NCBI GenBank assembly: GCA_019423755.1
Contig: JAHZAU010000033.1
Span: forward strand, 1-12,201
Source: Oscillospiraceae bacterium
GTDB lineage: Bacteria; Bacillota; Clostridia; Oscillospirales; Ruminococcaceae
DNA: 12,201 nucleotides
Reading direction: 5' to 3'
Below the pieces are notes generated by a model. The model saw only the letters and a program-made list of their open reading frames with translations. It made no database searches and was not told the DNA's origin. The translations under genes and the position numbers were made by a program. Shown in pieces: positions 7,053 to 12,201 of the stretch (position 1 is the first letter of the stretch; each line of letters opens with the position of its first letter).

Positions 7053-7097
7053 GGCAGGGTCCTTCCTTTCTGAGTAAAATAATGAAGAAGGCTTTGC

Positions 7098-7952
7098 TTA
7101 AAGCAGAAGAGAGAGATACGGCTCAAAGGCGACGCCGCCGTTGGGGTCCTCTCCCTCGGCGCAGGTGCGGCGGATGGCATGTTCCAGCAGGGAACCGGCC
7201 TTCTGCAGGCTCTCCTGGAGGGGGCGGCCCCGCATCAGGCCGCCGCAGAGCACCGAAGCTAAAATATCCCCGGTGCCGGAGTAGTAGCCGCCGCCCCACT
7301 TGAGGCTGGTGACCACAAAGGGCTCCTCACCCCGCACCAGCCCCAGGTTGGAAAGGGTGTCCCGCCCGAAGGCGTCCTTTCCGGGCAGGCCGGTGAGCAC
7401 GACCCCCACAGGCCCCAGCTCTCCCAGGCGGCGGGCCATCTCCCGGGCGGGGGACAGGTCCCCGGCCTGGATGAGCGGCAGCACCTGGCGGTAGTCCTCG
7501 CCGGTGAGCAGGCAGGCTTCGGTCAGGTTGGGGGTGATCACCGCCGCCCGCCGGATGAGCTTGCCAAAGGCGGCGGTCATCTCGTCGCCGAACACCGGGT
7601 AATATTCCCCGTGGTCGCCCAGCACCGGGTCCACCAGCAGCAGGGTGTCCGGGCGGGAAAGGGTGTCCAGCAGGCGGCTGACCAGCTCCACCTGTTCCGG
7701 GCAGAAGAGAAAGCCGGTGTACACCCCGTCAAACTGCATCCCCAGCCGGTTCCACTGCCGGGCGAAGGACTCCAGATGGTCCGAAAGGTCCACCGTCTCG
7801 AAGGTGGGGTAGCCGGTCTGGTTGCTCAGGGCGGCGGTGGGCAGCGGGCAGACCTGTACCCCCATCACCGAAAGGATGGGGATGGCGGCGGTGAGGGAAC
7901 AGCGTCCCAGACCGGACAGGTCGTGGATGGCGGCGACTTTGGGAACAGGCAT
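7098..7952 (-). CDS. Pyridoxamine/pyridoxal kinase (PdxY/PdxK-like)
   Basis: This is a ribokinase-superfamily kinase that phosphorylates vitamin B6 vitamers with ATP, trapping them as pyridoxal or pyridoxamine phosphate. The 284-residue protein starts with VAAIHDLSGLGRCSL (6-20, the usual IQSHVVYGxxGN region in its clostridial form). It continues with ALSNQTGY (41-48), DPVLGDHGEYY (108-118), TPNLTEACLLTG (140-151), the LTG phosphate loop (186-188), and SGTGDILAS (225-233), which gives the anion hole and catalytic base D229. The ATG at 7952 has AAAGGAGG at good spacing. The ECF S component follows on the same strand, so uptake and phosphorylation are probably cotranscribed for vitamin B6 salvage. 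Confidence 0.88.
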   Translation of the reverse strand: MPVPKVAAIHDLSGLGRCSLTAAIPILSVMGVQVCPLPTAALSNQTGYPTFETVDLSDHLESFARQWNRLGMQFDGVYTGFLFCPEQVELVSRLLDTLSRPDTLLLVDPVLGDHGEYYPVFGDEMTAAFGKLIRRAAVITPNLTEACLLTGEDYRQVLPLIQAGDLSPAREMARRLGELGPVGVVLTGLPGKDAFGRDTLSNLGLVRGEEPFVVTSLKWGGGYYSGTGDILASVLCGGLMRGRPLQESLQKAGSLLEHAIRRTCAEGEDPNGGVAFEPYLSLLL

Positions 7953-7983
7953 GCGGGGGCCTCCTTTGGCTTGGAATGATGCT

Positions 7984-8012
7984 ATTGTATCCCCGAAACA
8001 GGCCCTTTGAAA
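7984..8012 (-). promoter_or_regulatory. Candidate promoter of the pyridoxal kinase-ECF S operon
   Basis: On the minus strand there is a good -10 TACAAT (7989-7984) with a weak TTTCAA (8012-8007) 17 bp upstream. It lies about 30 bp before the kinase start. No PdxR-type repeat was recognised. Confidence 0.4.
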
Positions 8013-8132
8013 AACGAACCCACCGCCCGGGCTTAGATGCCGTAAAAAGGCGAAGTGAATAAATAAATCGGAACTTATAAGCAGATATTCATGTTATTTA
8101 TATAAAAATTGTAAGGCTGTCCATCGCTCTTC

Positions 8133-8162
8133 TTGATAACCTGGGGCGATGTTGCATAAAAT
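8133..8162 (+). promoter_or_regulatory. Candidate sigma-A promoter of the DUF5131 gene
   Basis: TTGATA (8133-8138) and TAAAAT (8157-8162) are 18 bp apart, about 70 bp before the ATG at 8234. They lie in the AT-rich gap (about 8040-8175) between divergent genes; the rest of that gap shows no convincing ORF, repeat or RNA. Confidence 0.5.
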
Positions 8163-8233
8163 AAAGGAAGAAACCGCCGCGGAAGTTGGCGGATAGGTAG
8201 AATCGCGCCGGGAGAGAAAAGGGGGGGAGCGGG

Positions 8234-9049
8234 ATGGCGGACTGGAACCTTTGGCACGGCTGCCGCCGTTGGAGCGAGGGCTGCCTGCACTGCTATGTGT
8301 ACCGCACCGACGCCCGCTATGGCCGGGACGCCTCCCAGGTGGAGCGGACGGCGGCCTTTGACCTGCCGGTGCGCCGCAAGCGGGGCGGCGGGTATGTGGT
8401 GCCCTCCGGCGAGCGGATGTACACCTGCTTTACCTCGGACTTTTTCCTGGAGGAGGCCGACCCCTGGCGTCCTGCCGCCTGGCGGATGATGCGCCAGCGC
8501 CCGGACCTGGAATTTTTCTTCGTCACCAAGCGCATCCACCGCTTTTGGCAGGGGCTGCCCGCCGACTGGGGGGAGGGTTATCCCAACGTCTGCATCGGCT
8601 GCACGGTGGAAAACCAGCGCCGGGCCCAGGAGCGGCTGGGGCTGTTTCGCTCGCTGCCCATCCGCCGCAAGACCATCCTCTGCGAGCCGCTGCTGGAACG
8701 GCTCGACCTGCGCCCCTGGTTGGGGGATTGGGTGGAGGAGGTGATCGTGGGCGGGGAATCCGGCCCGGAGGCCCGCCTGTGCGACTACGATTGGGTGCTG
8801 GACCTGCACCGCCAGTGCAAAAAGGCCGGGGTCAGCTTCTTCTTTAAGCAGACCGGTGCGCATTTTCGCAAGGACGGCCGGGTATATCACATCCCCCGTT
8901 CCCAGCAGCACGACCAGGCCCGGCGGGCCGGCATCGATTGGTTGGCGCCCGGCCGGGAGCCCCGCGCCCCCGACCACCCGACCCCGCCCCAGCAGCTGAC
9001 CTTCTCCCAACTGCTGGACGCCCCGCCGGAGAGCGACGAAACATCCTAA
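8234..9049 (+). CDS. DUF5131 / phage Gp37-Gp68-like three-cysteine protein
   Basis: This 271-residue protein belongs to the Gp37/Gp68-like (DUF5131) family, found in phages and in bacterial chromosomes; the function is not established. The N-terminus carries NLWHGCRRWSEGCLHCY with C10-x6-C17-x2-C20, a cluster-like arrangement reminiscent of, but not identical to, the radical-SAM CX3CX2C motif. An iron-sulfur role is therefore inference. Other family blocks are FFFVTKRIHRF (94-104), NVCIGCTVENQ (118-128), LCEPLLERLDL (149-159), VGGESGPEARLCDYDW (172-187) and VSFFFKQTGAHF (200-211). The final 40 residues are proline-rich and probably disordered. It has its own promoter and a strong terminator, and no obvious partner gene beside it. 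Base composition is like its neighbours. Confidence 0.85.
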   Translation: MADWNLWHGCRRWSEGCLHCYVYRTDARYGRDASQVERTAAFDLPVRRKRGGGYVVPSGERMYTCFTSDFFLEEADPWRPAAWRMMRQRPDLEFFFVTKRIHRFWQGLPADWGEGYPNVCIGCTVENQRRAQERLGLFRSLPIRRKTILCEPLLERLDLRPWLGDWVEEVIVGGESGPEARLCDYDWVLDLHRQCKKAGVSFFFKQTGAHFRKDGRVYHIPRSQQHDQARRAGIDWLAPGREPRAPDHPTPPQQLTFSQLLDAPPESDETS

Positions 9050-9051
9050 AG

Positions 9052-9109
9052 AAAAAACCGCACCCGGGTACCAAAGCGGTATCCCGAGTGCGGTTTTGTT
9101 TGTTTTTTA
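9052..9109. terminator. Bidirectional hairpin terminator between DUF5131 and the GH25 gene
   Basis: A long imperfect inverted repeat (arms 9055-9072 and 9078-9096: a 9-bp outer AAACCGCAC stem, one mismatch, then CGGG and TACC segments with one bulge) has an A tract on the left and TTTTGTTTGTTTTTT on the right. It serves both convergent genes and ends at the GH25 stop. Confidence 0.92.
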
Positions 9110-9859
9110 AGAAAGGGGCTGGTCCAGGATGGCCTGGATGGCTTCCAGCTTCTTTTGCAGGGCCTGGCAGCGGACCTGCCAATCCGGCTCCTCCGGTTTG
9201 GGTTCCGTCTCCGGCGGAGTAGCGGTCCAGCCGTTGAGCCCCGCCGCCCGGATGATGGATGGGTAATCCCGGCGGCAGCGGTCCCGGTCGCAGGGTCCGC
9301 TGACCCCGTCCACCCGCCCCTGGGAACCAGCGTACTGCCACAGGCCGAAGCTGCCGTTCCAGCTGGGCTGGGAGGCCCACTGCGCCAGCCAGATATCGTA
9401 GGAAGCCAGCGCCCGGACGTCCAGCAGCCGGGTAAGCCAGTCCTTGTTGGCGTAGATCATGGCGTAAAAGCCTGCCTGCTCCATTTCCTGGCAGAAGGCC
9501 GCCGCCGTCTGGGTCAGGGTGTCCCGGCCCAGGCGTTCCAGTGACGGGTCCTCCAGGTCAAAAGCGATGGGGAAGGTGGGCTTGTAGGGCGCCACCAGCT
9601 GGGCCACCTGCCGGGCCGCGGTGCGTGCCGCTTGAGGGGTCAGGGCGTAGCTATAAAGATAGAAGCCCACATCCAACCCGGCAGCCTTGGCGCCCTGGAC
9701 GTGGGCACGCAGCATCTTGTCCTCTTTGAGGGAACCGTCGTTGTAGCAGAAGCCCACCCGGATCATGGCAAAACGGATGCCCGAAGCCGCCACCCTTTTC
9801 CAGTCTACCTGGGTCTGGCACCAGGAAACGTCGATTCCTTCCCAAAGCCAATCACTCAT
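9107..9859 (-). CDS. GH25 muramidase (phage-type endolysin)
   Basis: GH25 lysozymes cut the glycan strands of peptidoglycan between MurNAc and GlcNAc. The 250-residue protein has the family's start WEGIDVSWCQ (D10), IRVGF and GFYLYSYA strands, the catalytic D101-x-E103 in FDLEDP, YANKDWL, DIWLAQWA and LWQYAG...VDGVSG near the end of the barrel. After a proline/glutamate-rich linker (about 213-226), the last 20 residues look like a short amphipathic or coiled-coil tail, not a recognised cell-wall-binding domain. There is no signal peptide, so export depends on a holin. The holin gene is directly upstream and overlaps it by 8 bp, with AAAGGAGG placed inside the holin's end. Confidence 0.92.
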   Translation of the reverse strand: MSDWLWEGIDVSWCQTQVDWKRVAASGIRFAMIRVGFCYNDGSLKEDKMLRAHVQGAKAAGLDVGFYLYSYALTPQAARTAARQVAQLVAPYKPTFPIAFDLEDPSLERLGRDTLTQTAAAFCQEMEQAGFYAMIYANKDWLTRLLDVRALASYDIWLAQWASQPSWNGSFGLWQYAGSQGRVDGVSGPCDRDRCRRDYPSIIRAAGLNGWTATPPETEPKPEEPDWQVRCQALQKKLEAIQAILDQPLS

Positions 9860-10322
9860 GGATTTCCTCCTTTCCGCCCTGGTCGCCGCTTTCCTGCAGC
9901 TGGCGCAGCACCTGGGTCAGAAACTGGGGAAGCCGGCCGCCCAGCTTGCCGTAGTTTTCCGCCAGGGAAAGCCCCTCCCGGCCGATGTAAAAGTACACCA
10001 CCGCCGTGCGGCAGAAGGGCTCGCCGGGGGCCAGCAGCAGGTCCAGCCGGGCGCCCACCGCCACAAATACCAGGATCAGCAGCTTGTTGACGCCGCCCCA
10101 GAACATGACCCGGCTGTCCAGCTCCTGGGCCTTGATGGCGGCGGTGACCCCCAGCAGGAAATCCAGCACCATAAAGACGCACAGCGCCTGCAAAGCCTGG
10201 TCCCAGCCGCCCAGCCACTGGGTCACCACGGTGGCCGCCGCCGAAAGCAGCGCGCTCCAACGGGCACAGCGGGCGCCGTAGCTCCACACCAGGTCCCGCG
10301 CTTGGGTCAGCAGCTGGTTCAT
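9852..10322 (-). CDS. Phage holin family protein (Holin_4/TcdE-like)
   Basis: Holins are small membrane proteins that form lesions letting endolysin reach the wall; related TcdE-type proteins assist toxin release. The 156-residue protein has about three hydrophobic segments (near 24-38, 44-64 and 76-92). It also has the family's DFLLGVTAAIKAQELDSRVMFWGG (54-77) and FYIGREGLSLAENYGKLGGRLP (111-132), which resembles the conserved NEGLSIxEN block. The charged C-terminus is typical. The ATG at 10322 has AAGGAGGT 6 bases upstream and overlaps the stop of a 16-codon ORF. No tail, capsid or integrase genes are nearby, so this is a stand-alone lysis pair: a prophage remnant or a domesticated system. 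Confidence 0.9.
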   Translation of the reverse strand: MNQLLTQARDLVWSYGARCARWSALLSAAATVVTQWLGGWDQALQALCVFMVLDFLLGVTAAIKAQELDSRVMFWGGVNKLLILVFVAVGARLDLLLAPGEPFCRTAVVYFYIGREGLSLAENYGKLGGRLPQFLTQVLRQLQESGDQGGKEEIHE

Positions 10323-10369
10323 GGCTCCACCTCCTTGGGAGCGGGGGTTCGGTCGCGTTTTTTTGTCAT
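10319..10369 (-). CDS. Putative 16-residue peptide leading the holin-endolysin cassette
   Basis: ATG at 10369 is preceded by AAGGAGG at 7-base spacing and opens a 16-codon frame, MTKKRDRTPAPKEVEP. Its TGA overlaps the holin ATG as ATGA. The holin's own AAGGAGGT falls inside its last codons. Strong ribosome-binding site, start and coupled stop together make real translation plausible. The peptide is charged, proline-containing and not a membrane segment. It could be a leader that sets holin translation, a small regulator, or the remnant of a longer gene. I recognise no family. Confidence 0.55.
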   Translation of the reverse strand: MTKKRDRTPAPKEVEP

Positions 10370-10432
10370 TTTGACTCCTCCTTTTGCTTTTCTTTTGGGA
10401 AAACTCCCTTTCACCCTACCCCCAAAGGGAAA

Positions 10433-10462
10433 GGAAAGTTGCGCTTTTTTCTGCAACTTTCC
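10433..10462. repeat. Perfect 10-bp inverted repeat in the divergent intergenic region
   Basis: GGAAAGTTGC (10433-10442) and GCAACTTTCC (10453-10462) flank a 10-bp spacer containing six Ts. A smaller repeat, TCCCTTT/AAAGGGA (10405-10411 and 10424-10430), lies beside it, and a partial half-site GAAAGTTTGC occurs near 10495-10504. The 300 bp between the holin and the SUFU-type gene otherwise hold only the 16-codon ORF and the promoter at 10567. The repeat could be an operator or an RNA hairpin in the holin leader. I found no convincing minus-strand promoter. Confidence 0.6.
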
Positions 10463-10566
10463 CACACCGGGGCCCGCCCGGCGCAGAATTTACAGAAAGT
10501 TTGCCCCCAAAGACCCCTCCACTGCCCCCAAAAACGGCCGTAACGGTACCGCAACGGCGCCTTTTG

Positions 10567-10575
10567 TGCTATAAT
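10567..10575 (+). promoter_or_regulatory. Extended -10 promoter of the TPR-SUFU-Imm33 gene
   Basis: TGC-TATAAT (10567-10575) is a consensus extended -10 element about 48 bp before the ATG; no good -35 stands 17 bp upstream. The string TGTGCTATA is shared with the exonuclease promoter. Confidence 0.6.
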
Positions 10576-10622
10576 GGATAGAAATTACCCGGGCTGCCCC
10601 GCGGCCCAAAGGAGGTACCGTC

Positions 10623-12023
10623 ATGGAGCAGAACCTATTGCAGCAGCTGGAACAATGGCACCAGCAGGAAGAATACGAAAAGATCATCGACGCCGTTTCG
10701 GCCATCCCGCCCCAGCAGCGCAGCTACGACCTGACGATGCACCTGGCCCGCGCCCTCAACAACGACGACCGCATGGAGGAAGCTGCCGCCCAGCTGGAAA
10801 CGGTGCGGGAGCAAGGCGAGGACGACCCGCTTTGGCACTACCGCATGGGCTATGCCCTCTATTATATGGAACGGGAGGAGGAGGCCCTGGAGGAGTTCCG
10901 CCAGGCTTGCGTCCTGGACCCGGAGGATATGGACAGCTGGCTGTTTTTAAGCTGGTGCTGCCAGACCCTGGGTGTCGAGCCGCCGCTGACCATCCCCGAG
11001 GAGGTGCTGGAACGCCTGGCGGAGGAGGAAGGCCCCTATCCCGAGCCGGAGGTCTACGACGAGGAAGAGATGGCCGCCGTGGAGGAGCACATCCAGACCT
11101 ACTTCGGCGAGTTTTCCCAGGTGTTCCATGAGCTGGTCTCCCCGGATATCCATGTGGACATCTGCATCGTGGAGCCCAGCGAGGAGCGGCCCTATTACAC
11201 CCTGGTCACCATGGGCATGGGCGCGCACCGTATGCGGATGCCCGAGGACCTGACCCGCAGCCGCTTGGAACGGGCGGAGGTGTTCGTCTGCCTGCCGCCG
11301 GACTGGAAGCTCACCGACCCGGCCGAGCGCTGGTACTGGCCCATCCGCTGGCTGAAGATCCTGGCCCGCCTGCCCGGGGAGGAGGATTCCTGGCTGGGCT
11401 GGGGCCATACCGTGCCCAACGGCGGCCCGGTAGCGGAAAACACCGGCTTTACCGGGGTGCTGCTCCTGGGCGCCCAGGACGCGCCGGAAGGCGCCGCCGA
11501 ATGTCTGCTGCCCGGCGGGGACCGGGTGGTGTTCTACCAGATGATCCCCCTTTACGAGGAGGAGATGCAGTACAAGGTGGAGCGCGGCGTGGAGGCTTTG
11601 CTGGAAAAGATGCAGGACGTGGACCACGTGGTGGATATCCGCCGGCCCAACGTCTGCCCCCAGTATGGGCACAAGGCCTTTGCCCTGCGGCGGGAGCAGA
11701 TCCACCCGCTGCTCCCCGACTGGGACGGCCCCCAGGGCTGCATCGCCACCGACCGTATCCTGGTGGACGGCTGCAAGGTGGGCTACCTGTACCGGGAGGA
11801 GCCGGAGGAGGACTTCCCCGACAGCGGCTGGCGCTTCACCGCCGGGGACGAGACGGCGGAATACATCGACGACCCGGATCACTCCGGCATCTACGACCTG
11901 AACACCATCTGCAACTACGACCCGGAGATCATCCCGCTGCTGGGCGCCCCCACCGGCACCGCCTTTTACCGGGACGAAACCGGCGCCTTCCACCGGGAGG
12001 ACCTGCCCCCGGAGGAGCGGTAA
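10623..12023 (+). CDS. TPR-SUFU-DUF2185 (Imm33-like) fusion, predicted immunity protein
   Basis: This is a 466-residue acidic cytoplasmic protein without signal peptide. Residues about 1-115 form TPR-like helices (LARALNNDDRMEEAAAQL and YRMGYALYYMEREEEALEEFRQACVLDPED). Residues about 150-345 match the bacterial suppressor-of-fused (SUFU) pattern: HVDICIVEPSEERPYYTLVTMGMGAHRM (177-204), AEVFVCLPPDW (218-228), WPIRWLKILARLP (239-251), and WLGWGHTVPNGGP followed by GFTGVLLL. Residues about 371-455 match DUF2185/Imm33-like: CIATDRILVDGCKVGYLYREEP (373-394), SGWRFTAGDE, IYDLNTICNYDPEIIPLL. SUFU and Imm33-type domains are known from polymorphic-toxin immunity genes and often occur fused. Toxin neutralisation is therefore the best guess, with no toxin in the window. 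AAAGGAGGT sets the start. No clear terminator follows before the tRNA promoter. Confidence 0.8.
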   Translation: MEQNLLQQLEQWHQQEEYEKIIDAVSAIPPQQRSYDLTMHLARALNNDDRMEEAAAQLETVREQGEDDPLWHYRMGYALYYMEREEEALEEFRQACVLDPEDMDSWLFLSWCCQTLGVEPPLTIPEEVLERLAEEEGPYPEPEVYDEEEMAAVEEHIQTYFGEFSQVFHELVSPDIHVDICIVEPSEERPYYTLVTMGMGAHRMRMPEDLTRSRLERAEVFVCLPPDWKLTDPAERWYWPIRWLKILARLPGEEDSWLGWGHTVPNGGPVAENTGFTGVLLLGAQDAPEGAAECLLPGGDRVVFYQMIPLYEEEMQYKVERGVEALLEKMQDVDHVVDIRRPNVCPQYGHKAFALRREQIHPLLPDWDGPQGCIATDRILVDGCKVGYLYREEPEEDFPDSGWRFTAGDETAEYIDDPDHSGIYDLNTICNYDPEIIPLLGAPTGTAFYRDETGAFHREDLPPEER

Positions 12024-12076
12024 AAGCGGCGATTTTGCCCGGCAAGAAAAAAATCGAAAAAAATTAAAAATAATGC

Positions 12077-12105
12077 TTGACTTTTGCGAATACCCGAGAT
12101 ATAAT
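12077..12105 (+). promoter_or_regulatory. Strong promoter of tRNA-Ser
   Basis: TTGACT (12077-12082), a 17-bp spacer and a perfect TATAAT (12100-12105) lie in an AT-rich block, with transcription expected near 12112. The leader begins with a 7-bp hairpin (GCACTCG/CGGGTGC, 12112-12130, one G-T pair). Confidence 0.85.
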
Positions 12106-12149
12106 AATAAAGCACTCGGCGATCGGGTGCGACGCAGAGAGCCAAGTAT

Positions 12150-12201
12150 GGAAAGATGGCTGAGCTGGTCTAAGGCGCACGACTGGAAATCGTGTGTGCC
12201 C
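12150..12201 (+). tRNA. tRNA-Ser (anticodon GGA), 3' part beyond window
   Basis: The 5' acceptor strand GGAAAGA, the TG junction, a D arm of serine type (GCTGAG...AAGGC), and an anticodon arm with stem CACGA/TCGTG (12178-12182, 12190-12194) and loop CTGGAAA are visible. The anticodon is GGA at 12185-12187, decoding UCC/UCU. The gene is cut just after the anticodon arm, at the start of the long variable arm, so only about 52 of some 90 bases are present. Confidence 0.92.

Noticed and set aside
8040..8130. AT-rich gap considered as a small RNA, riboswitch or foreign insert
   Set aside because: No stable hairpin, recognisable aptamer, repeat or ORF with a ribosome-binding site was found; it is adequately explained as a divergent promoter region.
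8075..9010. Minus-strand open frame opposite the DUF5131 gene
   Set aside because: No ribosome-binding site, no family pattern, and it runs through the AT-rich promoter region at its end. The plus-strand protein has conserved family blocks.
10947..11993. Minus-strand open frame opposite the TPR-SUFU gene
   Set aside because: Antisense shadow with low-complexity translation; the plus-strand gene has promoter, ribosome-binding site and recognisable domains.
12030..12056. Inverted repeat after the SUFU-type gene considered as a terminator
   Set aside because: The inner stem leaves almost no loop, the outer stem is only A-T-rich pairing, and the sequence after it is A-rich rather than T-rich on the plus strand.
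1..12201. CRISPR array, insertion sequence, integrase or toxin gene
   Set aside because: I looked on both strands for regularly spaced repeats, transposase or integrase motifs and toxin-like frames and found none.

Overview
The window is a GC-rich (well over 60% across most of it) stretch of a Gram-positive anaerobe chromosome, most likely a Clostridia member of the Oscillospiraceae/Ruminococcaceae type. The evidence is strong AAAGGAGG ribosome-binding sites, sigma-A promoters of TTGNNN-17-TANNNT form, the cmk-plsC-ispH gene order, a two-gene ThrE exporter and an ECF S component without its own energy module. The taxon is an inference; no marker gene here fixes the genus.

Region 1 (1-3486, all on the minus strand) holds a housekeeping operon, cmk, plsC and ispH, making nucleotide, phospholipid and isoprenoid precursors. 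The genes are 1-3 bp apart, and ispH runs off the left edge. Upstream lies a CDF metal exporter with its own promoter. The distal part of ispH is strikingly poorer in GC than the proximal part.

Region 2 (3600-7980) is a set of small, well-punctuated transcription units. They are a split threonine/serine-type exporter (yjjP-yjjB, overlapping ATGA), a small nitroreductase, a DEDDh exonuclease starting at TTG, and a minus-strand pair of pyridoxal/pyridoxamine kinase and ECF S component that probably salvages vitamin B6. Hairpin terminators lie between the convergent genes.

Region 3 (8050-12149) looks more accessory. It contains a Gp37/Gp68-like (DUF5131) three-cysteine protein and, on the minus strand, a compact phage-type lysis cassette: a 16-codon small ORF, a holin and a GH25 lysozyme, each overlapping the next. 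Divergent from the cassette is a TPR-SUFU-DUF2185/Imm33-like fusion resembling a multi-domain immunity protein. The 300 bp between the two divergent units carries a perfect 10-bp inverted repeat. The window ends inside a tRNA-Ser(GGA) gene with a near-consensus promoter.

The parts most worth following are the lysis cassette with its tiny leading ORF, the divergent immunity-like fusion, and the compositional break inside ispH. I see no CRISPR array, transposase, integrase or rRNA gene.
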